A stretch of 13,948 nucleotides of DNA. It comes from an uncultured archaeon (lineage in GTDB: Archaea; Thermoproteota; CALKCG01; B24). The stretch is from the NCBI GenBank assembly GCA_938082915.1, contig CALKCG010000065.1, positions 1 to 13,948 of the forward strand, given 5' to 3'. Within the stretch, counting starts at the first letter, position 1. Every line of letters starts with the position of its first letter. The notes beneath the pieces are model-generated. The model made no database searches. It had not been told where the DNA came from and was given only the letters and a program-made list of their open reading frames with translations. The position numbers and the translations under genes were made by a program. Shown piece after piece: positions 1 to 6,153 of this stretch.

Positions 1-2
1 AA

Positions 3-185
3 AGATTATTCATGGATAGGATGGTCAAGGAAGCTGTTCATGAGATATGTCATACGTATGGGTTACGTCATTGTCCCAACTCTAGATGCGTCATGCATTT
101 TTCAAATAGCATATTGGACACAGATCTTAAATCAAAAATTCCATGTTCTTCATGTATGAGAAAGCTTATGGCGGTTTTAGACTAG
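3..185 (+). CDS. amzA: archaemetzincin, C-terminal part (5' end outside window)
   Basis: The frame is open from base 3 to the TAG at 183-185 and encodes about 60 residues. It carries HEICHTYGLRHC (bases 39-74), which fits the archaemetzincin zinc signature HExxHxxGxxHC. This is followed by CVM and, about 16 residues later, by CSSC, the second cysteine pair typical of this family. The three histidines would bind the catalytic zinc and the glutamate would act as general base; the downstream four cysteines form a second zinc site in known archaemetzincins. Members are small proteins of about 180-200 residues, so roughly the last third is visible. The physiological substrate of archaeal members is not known to me. 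The next gene starts 33 bases downstream with its own TATA box. Identification is confident; the symbol is by family only. Confidence 0.9.
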   Translation, partial: RLFMDRMVKEAVHEICHTYGLRHCPNSRCVMHFSNSILDTDLKSKIPCSSCMRKLMAVLD

Positions 186-194
186 CTTATATAG
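186..194 (+). promoter_or_regulatory. TATA box for the MIP18-family/ferredoxin pair
   Basis: The sequence cttatatag lies directly after the archaemetzincin stop codon. Its centre is about 28 bases upstream of the ATG at 219, the spacing expected if transcription starts at or within a few bases of the start codon. No well-spaced Shine-Dalgarno sequence precedes that ATG (ggtga abuts it), consistent with a leaderless mRNA. The call rests on sequence pattern only. Confidence 0.6.
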
Positions 195-218
195 TTGAAA
201 CTTCACCATTATAGGTGA

Positions 219-584
219 ATGTCGCTGGATAAGAAGACGATAATGGATATTCTTAAAGGGGTTTACGACCCAGAATACCCTGTCTCGGTAGTAGAGATGA
301 ATGTAGTCGATGAAAGCTCTATTGAAATACTTAGTGATGGGAAAATCCGGGTGACGTTTAAACCGACTACACCCTTCTGTCCGATGGGTGGTTTAATAGG
401 TGTTCTAATAAAGTATGCTTTAGAAAAGACTTTAAACGTTAAAGCCGAAGTTTTAGTCAAACCAGGGTCTCATGTGAGTGAAGGCACCATCAATAACGCC
501 ATTAACGACGAAAGTCAATATGAGGCAATTATCAAACAGCTCTCAGATATGAATTTACTTAAAAGCTGCGTTAAAGTTAAATGA
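219..584 (+). CDS. MIP18/DUF59-family protein, probable Fe-S cluster assembly factor
   Basis: This 121-residue protein matches the MIP18 (DUF59, PaaD/SufT-like) fold. It has an N-terminal helix, then DPEYPVSVVEMNVV (residues 17-30; compare the family DPEIPVxxxxLGL motif), and a TTPFCPMGG loop with the conserved cysteine at residue 54. Family members act in maturation or delivery of iron-sulfur clusters in the cytoplasm. The C-terminal half (KPGSHVSEGTINNAINDES, about residues 81-99) is not part of the common bacterial consensus and may mark an archaeal subfamily. A ferredoxin gene follows after 32 bases with a strong ribosome-binding site, suggesting one transcript. Expression appears leaderless, from the TATA box at 186-194. 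The exact client protein cannot be deduced. Confidence 0.8.
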   Translation: MSLDKKTIMDILKGVYDPEYPVSVVEMNVVDESSIEILSDGKIRVTFKPTTPFCPMGGLIGVLIKYALEKTLNVKAEVLVKPGSHVSEGTINNAINDESQYEAIIKQLSDMNLLKSCVKVK

Positions 585-616
585 TAGATTTACATCTCTA
601 AGGAAGGGGGTTAAAA

Positions 617-802
617 ATGAAAGTCAGAGTAGATAGAGATGCTTGCATAGGTTGCGGTTTATGTGCTTCACTATGCCCGGAAGTCTTCCAACTAGATGAC
701 GAGGGTAAGTCTAGAGTTATCAACCCTGATGGATGTGACGGATGCAACTGCAGAGAAGTTGCTGATCAGTGTCCGGCAGCAGCAATAATCATAGAAGAAT
801 AG
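617..802 (+). CDS. small ferredoxin ([4Fe-4S] type, eight cysteines)
   Basis: The 61-residue protein has the ferredoxin signature CIGCGLCASLCP (C10, C13, C16, C20) and a terminal QCPAAAI (C52). In single-cluster ferredoxins of this size C10, C13, C16 and the late cysteine bind one [4Fe-4S] cluster, and the two others may form a disulfide. Here the second half is cysteine-enriched: C40, C43, C45 and C52 in GCDGCNCREVADQCP. Eight cysteines could in principle hold two clusters, but the spacing is not the classical CxxCxxCxxxCP repeat. A strong ribosome-binding site (aggaaggggg at 601-610) precedes the ATG at 617. The protein is a cytoplasmic electron carrier; the partner is unknown, although the neighbouring MIP18-family protein makes an Fe-S link natural. 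Confidence 0.88.
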   Translation: MKVRVDRDACIGCGLCASLCPEVFQLDDEGKSRVINPDGCDGCNCREVADQCPAAAIIIEE

Positions 803-820
803 TTGCGATTCCCCTCCTAC

Positions 821-830
821 TCTTTTTTCC
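821..830 (+). terminator. T-run terminator after ferredoxin gene
   Basis: The run tcttttttcc (six T) starts 19 bases after the ferredoxin stop codon. Archaeal RNA polymerase commonly terminates at such oligo-T stretches without a hairpin. Its position before the TATA-like element of the next gene supports the call. Confidence 0.5.
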
Positions 831-841
831 CATAAATCTTA
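831..841 (+). promoter_or_regulatory. possible TATA box for rpiA
   Basis: The AT-rich cataaatctta is about 36 bases upstream of the ATG at 872, which would place transcription start near 862 with a leader of about 10 bases. A start at the GTG at 845 would lie upstream of that transcription start, so this element favours the ATG at 872. The match to a TATA box is only moderate. Confidence 0.35.
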
Positions 842-871
842 TCAGTGTCTAAACCGTTTTTAATACACAGG

Positions 872-1612
872 ATGAATTTAGAAGTTAAAAGGGAGAAACA
901 GCTTGTAGCAAAGTATGCTAGCTCTTTGATCAAAGATGGTGAAGTTGTTGGGCTTGGCAGTGGAACCACAGCGGCTATGTTCGTTAGAGAATTGGCTAAG
1001 AGGATTGAAAGCGAGGGGCTTAAAGTCGTAGTGATTCCTTCGAGTATACCGATAAAACTTCTTGCTTTAAGTTTAAAGATGTCTGTGTCGTCTCTAGACG
1101 AACATCCAGTTGTAGATGTTGACGTTGACGGTGCTGATGAAGTCGATAGAAAGCTCAATCTACTTAAAGGAGGCTCGTACGGCGCTTTCACAAATGAGAA
1201 GGTGCTCGCAGCTTCTTCTAAGAGATTCATCGTGATAATTGACCATACTAAGCTCGTTAAGACGCTTCACACGAAGTTTCCAATACCCGTTGAAGTTTTA
1301 AGAGAAGCTAGGGAGCTTGTTTTCAGAAGGATTTCTAAAATCGGAGGAGAAGCCCGGCTTAGGGTTTACAGGGTAAACGGTGAAGAAATTCCTCTGATGA
1401 CTGAGCGTGGAAATTTCATAGTTGAAGTACGGTTTAGACGTGTAGATAGAAGCTTTAAGGAAATCGATCAAGAGCTTAAGGAGATACCTGGCGTCGTTGA
1501 AACAGGGCTTTTTCTAGATGTGACGGATACTGTATGCGTAGGCTTCGGCGAAAAAGTTGAAGTATTTAACCGCGGCGAGGAAATACCAGAACGGTTGATA
1601 GGAGTGGCATGA
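872..1612 (+). CDS. rpiA: ribose-5-phosphate isomerase A
   Basis: The enzyme interconverts ribose 5-phosphate and ribulose 5-phosphate in the cytoplasm. The 246-residue product carries the family motifs in order: the phosphate-binding loop VGLGSGTTA (about residues 26-34), DVDGADEVD (residues 84-92, with the catalytic aspartates), and KGG followed by the NEK segment with the catalytic glutamate at residue 109. Then come DHTKLV and FPIPVEV. I chose the ATG at 872 because family members begin just before the helix that leads into the KDGxxVGLGSGTT strand; an in-frame GTG at 845 would add nine residues without family character. The PfkB kinase gene starts 28 bases after the stop, so a two-gene operon for ribose handling is likely. 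Length is close to the usual 220-240 residues. Confidence 0.93.
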   Translation: MNLEVKREKQLVAKYASSLIKDGEVVGLGSGTTAAMFVRELAKRIESEGLKVVVIPSSIPIKLLALSLKMSVSSLDEHPVVDVDVDGADEVDRKLNLLKGGSYGAFTNEKVLAASSKRFIVIIDHTKLVKTLHTKFPIPVEVLREARELVFRRISKIGGEARLRVYRVNGEEIPLMTERGNFIVEVRFRRVDRSFKEIDQELKEIPGVVETGLFLDVTDTVCVGFGEKVEVFNRGEEIPERLIGVA

Positions 1613-1640
1613 ATCGTTACTATTACTATAGGTTTTCTCC

Positions 1641-2549
1641 ATGAGATTTACAGTTGTAGGGCATACAACAGTAGACTTAATATGCGTGGCTGAACATCCC
1701 ACTTATCCAACTCCCGGCGGCCCTCCAGTTTACGCTTCTATGACGGCTTTAAGACTTGAATGCGATGCTATACCGGTTTCAAAGGTCGGATACGATTTCC
1801 CTGATGAATTCATGATTTGGCTTTCAAGATCTGGTTTAAACACAAGCCTCTACATCAGAGATTTAAACTCTAGAACTACACGGTTTAAACTCGTATATGG
1901 AGGTAGTGGTAGGACTTTAAAGCTCCTAAGCTTATGCAGTCCCATTACTCCACCAGAACTCGAAGATCTTCCGAAAGTTGAACTAGCACACGTAGGCTCT
2001 GTAGCGGGTGAAGTCGGATTGGAAACTTTGAAAGCGTTGAGAGTTAAAGCTAACATGCTTTCAATAGACGTTCAAGGCTTTATAAGGAAATTTAAAGAAG
2101 ATGGTGAAGTCTACGAAGATAAATGTTTAAACCTCGAAGTACTTTCAAATGCGGACATAGTCAAGCTAAGTATGAAAGAAGCGGAGGCTTTAACCGGGAC
2201 TAGTGATCATATGGAAGCACTTAAGAAGCTTAGAAAGTTATATCATGGCATAGTGCTTCTAACACTTGGAGAAACCGGCTCCCTCTGCATGGTTGATCAT
2301 AAAGTTTTACAAAGCCCACCTTATAAGCCTCCCAAAGTCGTCGATCCAACTGGAGCTGGAGATAGTTTCATAGCTAGTTTTACTGTTGAATTTTTCCGTA
2401 GTGGCGATTTGAATTGGAGTTTAGCAGTAGCCTCAGCAGCTTCATCTTTCGTTACTGAAGGATACGGGCCCTCAAGATTCGGCTTGAGAGATGAAGTCTA
2501 TGAAAGAGCTGAAACATTGATCGATAGAATCGAAAGGGTAGTTTTTTAA
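1641..2549 (+). CDS. PfkB-family carbohydrate/nucleoside kinase
   Basis: This 302-residue protein of the ribokinase-like PfkB family transfers a phosphate to a sugar or nucleoside hydroxyl. Visible motifs are the N-terminal strand FTVVGHTTVDLI, the substrate-pocket segment TPGGPPVYAS (about residues 24-33), and the C-terminal signature VDPTGAGDSF (about 234-243), whose D241 is the catalytic base and whose GAGD loop forms the anion hole. The substrate cannot be read from the sequence. Ribose, a nucleoside or inositol are all possible in archaea, and the adjacent ribose-5-phosphate isomerase favours pentose or nucleoside metabolism (inference). No clear ribosome-binding site precedes the ATG; translation may depend on coupling with rpiA 28 bases upstream. 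Confidence 0.85.
   Translation: MRFTVVGHTTVDLICVAEHPTYPTPGGPPVYASMTALRLECDAIPVSKVGYDFPDEFMIWLSRSGLNTSLYIRDLNSRTTRFKLVYGGSGRTLKLLSLCSPITPPELEDLPKVELAHVGSVAGEVGLETLKALRVKANMLSIDVQGFIRKFKEDGEVYEDKCLNLEVLSNADIVKLSMKEAEALTGTSDHMEALKKLRKLYHGIVLLTLGETGSLCMVDHKVLQSPPYKPPKVVDPTGAGDSFIASFTVEFFRSGDLNWSLAVASAASSFVTEGYGPSRFGLRDEVYERAETLIDRIERVVF
2538..2548 (+). terminator. possible T-run terminator at the pfkB-family gene end
   Basis: A run of six T overlaps the last codon and stop of the kinase gene, followed by further T-rich patches near 2563 and 2573. Such runs commonly terminate archaeal transcription. This is weak evidence because the run is partly coding (Phe codon plus TAA). Confidence 0.3.
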
Positions 2550-2896
2550 ACATAAGAATTAACTTTTGCTTGCGTTTTCTGAACAGCATTACATAGTTAA
2601 AGATTGCTACAAAGTCGAAATATGCCCCCTTCGTTTTGCAGTGAAATTTATTATTCTTATAGTGGAATGATGTTTTTCCATACTTGTATTCTATATATCC
2701 TTATGCCTTAGAAGTCTTTTCACATATGTTATGTCTTTTGTCTTATAATATTCCATCGTCTAAAGATGTACACATCATTTTTAGGACTCTTTGGTTGCTT
2801 TTTTGCAACATTTTTCTTTGTCGAAAGAATATTACCTTAACGCTTCGTATTGTCGGCGCCTCAGAAGCCTCTAAACATAAGCTCAGTTTAGAAGAG
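2550..2896. other. intergenic AT-rich gap, no gene recognised
   Basis: About 347 bases between two genes that converge here. The plus strand can be read as an open frame from 2684 into the next gene, but its product is hydrophobic low-complexity sequence that overlaps a well-recognised antisense gene, so I do not call it. A small inverted repeat, gttgc-tttttt-gcaac at 2794-2809 followed by atttttc, could act as a weak termination hairpin. I see no tRNA-like, C/D-box or CRISPR structure. Confidence 0.5.
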
Positions 2897-3379
2897 TCAA
2901 TTAATCAATTTTTTCAATTTAGCTATAAATTGCTTTACATCTTCATAATACTCTTTTATTACATCTTCATGCAACCAGTTTTCATAAAAATTTTGATGCA
3001 ATGTGTTAGCTACTGAGAAGAGCCTTCTAAATTCTGGCTCGTTCCGCTCTTCACCCAGCCTCCTAACAAAACTAAAAAGTTCTCCATGCGACAAGATTGA
3101 AATCTCCCTAGCAGCAGCTACGGCCTTAACCATTAAGGCCGCTGACCCCCACATTTTCTCAGATGCTTGCACACGGTCTCCTTTGGCTAAAAAATTCTCA
3201 GCATCCACTAAGTACTTCTCCGATAATCTCATATATGCTTCGGCCCTCTCCGATGAACTTATCTTTTCATTAAGCCCTCTACATAACATCTCTAAGACCA
3301 ACTCTTCAACACTGATCCCAGTTTTCTCGCATTCCTTTCTCAGCTTTTCCTCAACTCGCTTAGGAAGTATCAGCTCCAA
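2897..3379 (-). CDS. PaREP1-family protein (HEPN-like)
   Basis: The 160-residue protein has an N-terminal segment MELILPKRVEEKLRKECEK resembling a ribbon-helix-helix-like or short helical DNA-binding tail (about residues 1-37). It continues with the PaREP1 core: RAEAYMRLSEKYLVDAENFL, then KGDRVQASEKMWGSAALMVKA, SHGELFSFVRRLGEE and the signature HQNFYENWL near residue 130. PaREP1 was named from repeated paralogues in Pyrobaculum and is, to my knowledge, related to the HEPN helical superfamily that includes toxins and RNases; biochemical function is unproven. The start is TTG at 3377-3379, with aggtg about 6 bases upstream and a TATA box at 3414-3423. No antitoxin-like or nucleotidyltransferase partner is adjacent, so it looks solitary. 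Confidence 0.75.
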   Translation of the reverse strand: MELILPKRVEEKLRKECEKTGISVEELVLEMLCRGLNEKISSSERAEAYMRLSEKYLVDAENFLAKGDRVQASEKMWGSAALMVKAVAAAREISILSHGELFSFVRRLGEERNEPEFRRLFSVANTLHQNFYENWLHEDVIKEYYEDVKQFIAKLKKLIN

Positions 3380-3413
3380 AGAACTTACACCTACTTATGA
3401 CGAACTTTCAGCA

Positions 3414-3423
3414 TCTTATAAAG
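3414..3423 (-). promoter_or_regulatory. TATA box for PaREP1-family gene
   Basis: On the minus strand the sequence reads tttataaga, about 39 bases before the TTG start at 3379. This spacing predicts a leader of about 13 bases that just includes the gtaggtg ribosome-binding site. Call from pattern and spacing only. Confidence 0.5.
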
Positions 3424-3581
3424 ATTCCTTCAACTAAGGTGCCATGGATCCTAATACGCATTGAAGTGAGAACTTTGTCTGAGGATTGCTTGATAGTTTT
3501 TCGACCCTAATGTGTGGGGTTAGACCAAGGAAATTGATACGCGCAGCCTCTCAAACCGAAGGAGCACTCTTTTGACTGTTA

Positions 3582-5252
3582 TTAGATTGAAGCCTTCCTT
3601 TCAAATTGTCTAAAGTATATTTCTCTAACCTTATCAATTGTATCTGCCTCTTCGACTTTTTTATCCCAGCGTATTCTGACTATTCTGGCAAATCGAAGCG
3701 CGAAACCAGAAGGATACTTCTGACTTCTCTGTACTTCATTGTAGGCAACTTCAACCACTATCCTAGGGTTCACCCAGACTCTACGCCTCTCTTTTTTAAC
3801 AATATCGCCTTCAAGGATCTTCGTAAGGTTTTCAAACTCCGTATCCGTCAAACCTTTAAAGGTTTTCCCTATTACTGTAAAGCTGCCAGTTACCTTGTCT
3901 AAAGCGGCTAGAAAGTAGTCGCTTATCCACTTATACCTACGACCATATCCATACTCTCCTCCGACTATAACCAAATCTAACGCATCTAAAGTCCCCTTAA
4001 CCTTCAACCACTCTCTACCACGTATACCAGGATGGTAAGTACTATCCAGCTTTTTAGCTACGACGCCTTCATGTCCAGCTTCTAAAGACCTTCTGTAAAA
4101 GTCTTCAGCCTCATCTAGGTTTTGAGTTATTAGGCAATCTACTACGGGTATTGACTCCACTCTATGGATTAAATTCTCCCTTCTCTTAATGTAAGGTTCA
4201 TCTATCATTAGGGAATCTTCAGCCACCAATATGTCGAATAGGTACAGTTTAATCGGGAGTTTTCTAGCCTCCTCTTCAACTTCTCTGATGCGTTTAAACC
4301 TGTGCATAAGCTCTTGAAATGGAAGAGGTTTACCGTTAAAGTCTACAGTTATAGCCTCCCCTTCAACTATGCAGCTTTTTAGCTTAGCCTCCCCTTTAAC
4401 AATATCTACAACTTCTGGTAAGCTGGAAGTAACGTCTTTAAGACCTCTTGAGAAGATTTTAACTTCCCCATTGAATACATGTATTTGAACTCTAGCCCCA
4501 TCAAGCTTATACTCAAATGCTGCTTTGCCTTTAAATTCATCTAAAACCTCTTTAATGCTATAAGCCATACTTGCAAGCATAGGCTTTATAGGGCTCAACG
4601 GATTATACCTTACATTCATAATACCGTTAACACCATATGTCTTAGCTACCACCGCGGTTTCAGCTAAATCTCCACTAAGCATTAAAGCCTTCTCTAAAGC
4701 CTCGTACGGGATGTGGAAGGCTTTGGATAAAGCCTTAGCGATTATTCCCTCTTTAACACCTATTCTAAGATCTCCTAGAATTATCCTGACTAGATATTTG
4801 GCTTCTAGTGGAGAAGCTTTACTGAATAAGCCCTTTAAAACTTTAAGCTTTTTATACTTTGAACCTGAGCCCTTGGCTTCAGAGACTTCTCGAAGCACCG
4901 AATCTAACTCTTCGAGTGTAAGAGGATTTGCCGATAGTAGGGTTTGACGGCTGAGTCTTCTAGATTCCAAGATCGATTTAACGGCGCTTCCAACGTCACC
5001 AGTCTCGTTGAAAGCCTTATAGAAATCTCCATCAGTAAACTTATACGGGTCTTTTAAAGCTTTTAAAAGTGTAGCCCAGCTTACGTTTAACGCCTCCCTA
5101 AAGTCTGACGTAGTGAGTCTAATAGCTGTTTTAAGGTCTTTCGAATCCAGATCCTTAAAATATCCCGCTACAACTTCTATAACTTCACTTCTGGAGTTAA
5201 GCCTCCCTATATTTTCGTATACTTCACATAGCCTCAGGAAAGTCTCCTTCAA
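3582..5252 (-). CDS. lig: ATP-dependent DNA ligase
   Basis: This is the archaeal replicative-type ATP-dependent DNA ligase of 556 residues, which seals nicks through a lysyl-AMP intermediate. The domain order is standard: an N-terminal DNA-binding domain (about 1-215, with LRIGVKEG and PYEALEKALMLSGD), then the nucleotidyltransferase domain with motif I EYKLDGARVQIH and adenylated K249. Motif Ia-like FSRGLKD, motif III-like LYLFDIL, motif IV EGVVAKK and motif V EWLKVKGT follow. The C-terminal OB-fold domain ends with the GFALRFARIVRIRWDK segment (motif VI region). Length matches the usual 550-600 residues and all catalytic motifs are present. The start is a TTG (5250-5252); no ATG or GTG is available before the upstream in-frame stop. 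It is divergent from the phosphodiesterase gene. Confidence 0.97.
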   Translation of the reverse strand: MKETFLRLCEVYENIGRLNSRSEVIEVVAGYFKDLDSKDLKTAIRLTTSDFREALNVSWATLLKALKDPYKFTDGDFYKAFNETGDVGSAVKSILESRRLSRQTLLSANPLTLEELDSVLREVSEAKGSGSKYKKLKVLKGLFSKASPLEAKYLVRIILGDLRIGVKEGIIAKALSKAFHIPYEALEKALMLSGDLAETAVVAKTYGVNGIMNVRYNPLSPIKPMLASMAYSIKEVLDEFKGKAAFEYKLDGARVQIHVFNGEVKIFSRGLKDVTSSLPEVVDIVKGEAKLKSCIVEGEAITVDFNGKPLPFQELMHRFKRIREVEEEARKLPIKLYLFDILVAEDSLMIDEPYIKRRENLIHRVESIPVVDCLITQNLDEAEDFYRRSLEAGHEGVVAKKLDSTYHPGIRGREWLKVKGTLDALDLVIVGGEYGYGRRYKWISDYFLAALDKVTGSFTVIGKTFKGLTDTEFENLTKILEGDIVKKERRRVWVNPRIVVEVAYNEVQRSQKYPSGFALRFARIVRIRWDKKVEEADTIDKVREIYFRQFERKASI

Positions 5253-5350
5253 ATTCCACGTATATCCGAGTAAAACCTACGTTAAAGATTATCCAACATA
5301 CTCGTGTAAATTTCCACTACACAGGTCTATATTTTTAAATGCGGATTGAA

Positions 5351-5360
5351 GATATATTTC
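5351..5360 (+). promoter_or_regulatory. TATA box for the phosphodiesterase gene
   Basis: The sequence gatatatttc lies about 38 bases before the start codon, which puts transcription start near 5380, immediately before the agtggggg ribosome-binding site. It sits in the 139-base gap between divergent genes. A second AT-rich stretch at 5330-5340 (ctatatttttaaat) could serve the ligase on the other strand. Confidence 0.45.
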
Positions 5361-5391
5361 AACGTTGTGGTTAATTTAATAGTGGGGGAAA

Positions 5392-6108
5392 TTGGTGGAG
5401 TTTTCGGAGTTTTTCTCTAAGAAGCCTTTCGCAGTTGTCGCTCATAGAGGAGCTTCAGGCTACGAACCCGAGAATACGATTAAAGCTATTGAAAAAGCTA
5501 TAGATATGGGTGCTGATGCCGTAGAGGTCGATGTTAGACTTTCCAAGGACAGTGTGCCAGTAGTAATACACGATGAAACCTTGAATAGAACTACAAATGG
5601 GTCGGGTAGGGTTGACAGTTACACTTCTGAGCAGCTTAAAAATTTCGACGCCGGTAAGGGTGAGAGAATTCCGCTTCTTTCAGAAGTCTTAGACGTAGTA
5701 CGTGGACGTGTATGCCTATTGTTGGAGCTTAAAGAAGTTCGCGCATCTAAATGTGCTCTAAGAATTGTAGAAAGTAAGGATATGTTGAACCAGGTTATGT
5801 TTATATCGTTTTACGAGGATGCGTTAAAGGCAGTTGCCGAATCAAACCCCAGTACATATAGAGGCTTGATTTATTCAAAGTCCGGAGACTTCATTCTCAC
5901 GGCTAAAAGTATTAATTGCGTAGCCGTTATGCCTCATTACAAGCTTGTCTCCCTTAAGACTGTAGAATTTGCCCATAGGCTTGAGCTTAAGGTGAACGTT
6001 TGGACTGTAGACGATTTGAAAACCGCTAGAGAGTTGGCTGGGATTGGTGTAGATTCTATAACAACAAACAAACCGGATTTAATTGTAAATCTTAGGAGAG
6101 GATTGTAG
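5392..6108 (+). CDS. glycerophosphodiester phosphodiesterase family protein
   Basis: The 238-residue GDPD-family enzyme hydrolyses glycerophosphodiesters to glycerol phosphate (or its archaeal stereoisomer) and an alcohol. The TIM-barrel motifs are complete: VAHRGASGYEPENT with H18 and R19, the metal-binding EVDVRLSKD with E45 and D47, the catalytic HDETLNRTT with H60, and LLLELKE with E112 and K114. NVWTVDD and GVDSITTNKPD complete the barrel. No signal peptide or membrane segment is visible, so it should be cytoplasmic. The start is either TTG at 5392 or GTG at 5395; the purine-rich gtggggg at 5382-5388 is better spaced for the GTG. It lies 45 bases upstream of the tetraether-synthase-like gene, a possible lipid-metabolism neighbourhood. 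Substrate is inferred from family only. Confidence 0.92.
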   Translation: MVEFSEFFSKKPFAVVAHRGASGYEPENTIKAIEKAIDMGADAVEVDVRLSKDSVPVVIHDETLNRTTNGSGRVDSYTSEQLKNFDAGKGERIPLLSEVLDVVRGRVCLLLELKEVRASKCALRIVESKDMLNQVMFISFYEDALKAVAESNPSTYRGLIYSKSGDFILTAKSINCVAVMPHYKLVSLKTVEFAHRLELKVNVWTVDDLKTARELAGIGVDSITTNKPDLIVNLRRGL

Positions 6109-6121
6109 AACGGGAAAACCG

Positions 6122-6129
6122 TTATATAT
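6122..6129 (+). promoter_or_regulatory. TATA box for the radical SAM gene (leaderless)
   Basis: The box ttatatat is centred about 28 bases upstream of the ATG at 6154, the spacing of a leaderless or near-leaderless archaeal transcript. No Shine-Dalgarno sequence precedes this ATG. The gene can therefore be expressed independently of the phosphodiesterase gene that ends 45 bases upstream. Confidence 0.6.
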
Positions 6130-6153
6130 CTATTAGGGTAAAGTTTCATTGTC

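Noticed and set aside
845..871. GTG at 845 as the start of rpiA
   Set aside because: The nine added residues lack family character and the TATA-like element at 831-841 would place transcription start downstream of it.
817..1230. Minus-strand open frame of 137 codons over rpiA
   Set aside because: Lies antisense to the catalytic motifs of rpiA and has a serine/threonine-rich shadow composition.
2794..2816. Inverted repeat gttgc/gcaac with T tail as a firm terminator
   Set aside because: Five-base stem only and about 250 bases from the nearest plus-strand stop; mentioned only as a weak element of the gap.
2684..3016. Plus-strand open frame of about 110 codons in the gap after the PfkB kinase gene
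   Set aside because: Hydrophobic low-complexity product, no ribosome-binding site, and its 3' part is antisense to the recognised PaREP1 coding region.
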